Assembly: GCA_036381835.1 (NCBI GenBank)
Contig: DASVCA010000030.1
Location: 1-33,876, forward strand
Length of the DNA stretch: 33,876 nucleotides
Reading direction: 5' to 3'
Source of the DNA: DASULK01 sp036381835
Lineage (GTDB): Bacteria > Actinomycetota > Actinomycetes > Mycobacteriales > Micromonosporaceae
The notes below the pieces were generated by a model. That model saw only the letters and a list, made by a program, of their open reading frames with translations, was not told the DNA's origin and made no database searches. The position numbers and the translations under genes are program-made. Positions within the stretch are counted from its first letter, which is position 1; each line of letters starts with the position of its first letter. Below, piece by piece: positions 32,766-33,876 of this stretch.

Positions 32766-33876
32766 TCAGACCAACTCGTGCCGCGGCCGGTCCGGAACGG
32801 GGTTCGCTGTCCGATTCAACCCGCTGCGGCGTCCCGCGTCCGCGAGCACGCCCCGGTAGTGCAGGTACCGTCCGGCCATGCCGACCAGGACCACGCCGAC
32901 CAACTCGCCGTCGCGGTGGTAGCCGACCACCACCTCCCGGTCCAGATCGCCCTCCAACACGCGGATGTCGTCCACGCCGAGAGCGGGCGCACCGAACGAC
33001 TGCAGCCGAACGTCGTACTGATCGGACCAGAAGGATGGGAGCGGGGCGAACGGCACGTCCGGCGATGGCGCGCCGGTCAGGTACGCGGCCAGCGAATGCC
33101 CCGCCTGTTTGGCGGTATCGGTGACCATCGTCCAATGCTCGACCCGGCGGGGCTCGTCGTCGAAGCGCGGATTGGGGAACCGGGTCACGTCGCCTGCGGC
33201 GACGACGTCGGGACGCACCCCGGTGCCGTCAACGACCCGCAGGAGGTTGTCGGTGCGCACCCCGTCGGACAGATCGAGCCCGTTGCCCTCCAGCCAGTCC
33301 ACGCTGGGTGTGCAGCCGACGGCCTCCACCAGCACGTCCGCCGGCAGTAGGGTGCCGTCGTCCAGTTCGACCGCGGTGATCCGATCGTCGCCGACCAGGC
33401 GGACCGGGCGGCGGCCGAGGTGGAACCGTACCCCGTGCGCCTCATGGCGGCGCTGCAGGGCCGCGCCGAGCGCGGTGCCCAACGGGCGCTCCATCGGCAC
33501 CGCCTCCGGCGCGACGACGTCGACCTGCGCGCCGATCCGGCGGGCCGTCGCCGCCGTCTCGCAGCCGATGAAGCCGGCGCCGACGACCACGACCCGGGCG
33601 CCCGGGACCAGCTCCGCCCGCAGGCGCCGCGCGTCGTCGAAGGTGCGGATCACATGCCGACCGCCGGTCGGCCCCGGCAGGTTCAGCCGGCGTGGCGTGA
33701 GACCGGTGGCGATGACCAGACCCGACCAGTCGATCACCTGCCCGTCGGCCAGCGTCACGGTACGCGCCGACAGGTCGGCGGCCATCGCCCGAATGCCCAA
33801 CCGCCACTGCGCGTCGTGCAGCCGGCGCGGGATCCGAAACAGCAGGTCGGCGAGGTCGGGCACCTCGACGAGGGCC
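32766..33876 (-). CDS. Ferredoxin-reductase-type FAD/NAD(P) flavoprotein, 5' end outside window
   Basis: The minus-strand frame is open from the right edge to the stop at 32766. About 370 residues are visible and the N-terminal FAD Rossmann motif is missing, so the gene begins beyond 33876. Seen: LVIATGLTPRRLNLPG, the NAD(P)-binding motif VVVVGAGFIGCETAATARRIG, and the second FAD segment VVAAGDVTRFPNP followed by VEHW. The C-terminal reductase domain has PSFWSDQYDVRLQSFG. This is the layout of ferredoxin/rubredoxin reductases that serve Rieske oxygenases or cytochrome P450s. The partner ferredoxin or oxygenase would lie further right. An internal GTG at 33861-33863 is not the real start. Confidence 0.9.
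   Translation of the reverse strand, partial: ALVEVPDLADLLFRIPRRLHDAQWRLGIRAMAADLSARTVTLADGQVIDWSGLVIATGLTPRRLNLPGPTGGRHVIRTFDDARRLRAELVPGARVVVVGAGFIGCETAATARRIGAQVDVVAPEAVPMERPLGTALGAALQRRHEAHGVRFHLGRRPVRLVGDDRITAVELDDGTLLPADVLVEAVGCTPSVDWLEGNGLDLSDGVRTDNLLRVVDGTGVRPDVVAAGDVTRFPNPRFDDEPRRVEHWTMVTDTAKQAGHSLAAYLTGAPSPDVPFAPLPSFWSDQYDVRLQSFGAPALGVDDIRVLEGDLDREVVVGYHRDGELVGVVLVGMAGRYLHYRGVLADAGRRSGLNRTANPVPDRPRHELV

Overview
The window looks like a piece of an actinomycete chromosome, most probably from Micromonosporaceae (Micromonospora, Salinispora or a relative). This rests on the very high GC content with strong third-position GC, frequent GTG starts, stop/start overlaps of the GTGA and ATGA type, several apparently leaderless genes, and a menaquinone plus complex I gene set of actinobacterial type. 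The genus is an inference; there is no rRNA or other marker here.

Left part (1-9870). A truncated cell-envelope peptidoglycan-binding protein runs off the left edge on the minus strand. mqnA (futalosine-pathway chorismate dehydratase) follows on the plus strand, then a membrane-anchored serine beta-lactamase/transpeptidase-fold protein on the minus strand. A compact paaABCDE operon (phenylacetyl-CoA epoxidase) starts from a leaderless promoter with a putative operator. A long hairpin closes it, then comes mqnC (radical SAM cyclase of the futalosine pathway). After a 13-bp inverted repeat and a stretch that looks less GC-rich than its surroundings lies a secreted LPVTG cell-wall-anchored protein, closed by a strong terminator.

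Middle part (9898-28971). menG (demethylmenaquinone methyltransferase) and a menJ-like geranylgeranyl-reductase-family flavoprotein, preceded by a perfect 18-bp operator-like palindrome, lead into a complete 14-gene nuoABCDEFGHIJKLMN operon of about 15.7 kb. It encodes the proton-pumping NADH:menaquinone oxidoreductase. Nearly all nuo junctions overlap by 1-4 bases. Two of the larger gaps (nuoF/nuoG, nuoL/nuoM) are bridged by tiny ORFs of 17 and 21 codons that overlap both neighbours. After a 14-bp-stem hairpin comes a long-chain polyprenyl diphosphate synthase, likely the maker of the menaquinone side chain. The region therefore combines quinone ring synthesis (mqnA, mqnC), side-chain synthesis, ring methylation (menG), side-chain reduction (menJ-like) and the main user of the quinone (nuo). 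The paa operon and the LPVTG gene are inserted among them.

Right part (28975-33876). An MFS transporter (minus) diverges from an IclR-family regulator (plus). A 34-bp perfect palindrome separates the regulator from a convergent APC-superfamily permease. Upstream of the permease on the same strand is a ferredoxin-reductase-type flavoprotein cut by the right edge. This looks like a small catabolic module whose substrate cannot be read from the sequence.

I saw no tRNA, rRNA, CRISPR array, insertion sequence, prophage or defence system. The best candidates for something undescribed are regulatory and architectural: the linker mini-ORFs inside nuo, the paaA and menJ operator-like palindromes, the leaderless promoter trio, and the LPVTG protein embedded in a quinone locus.
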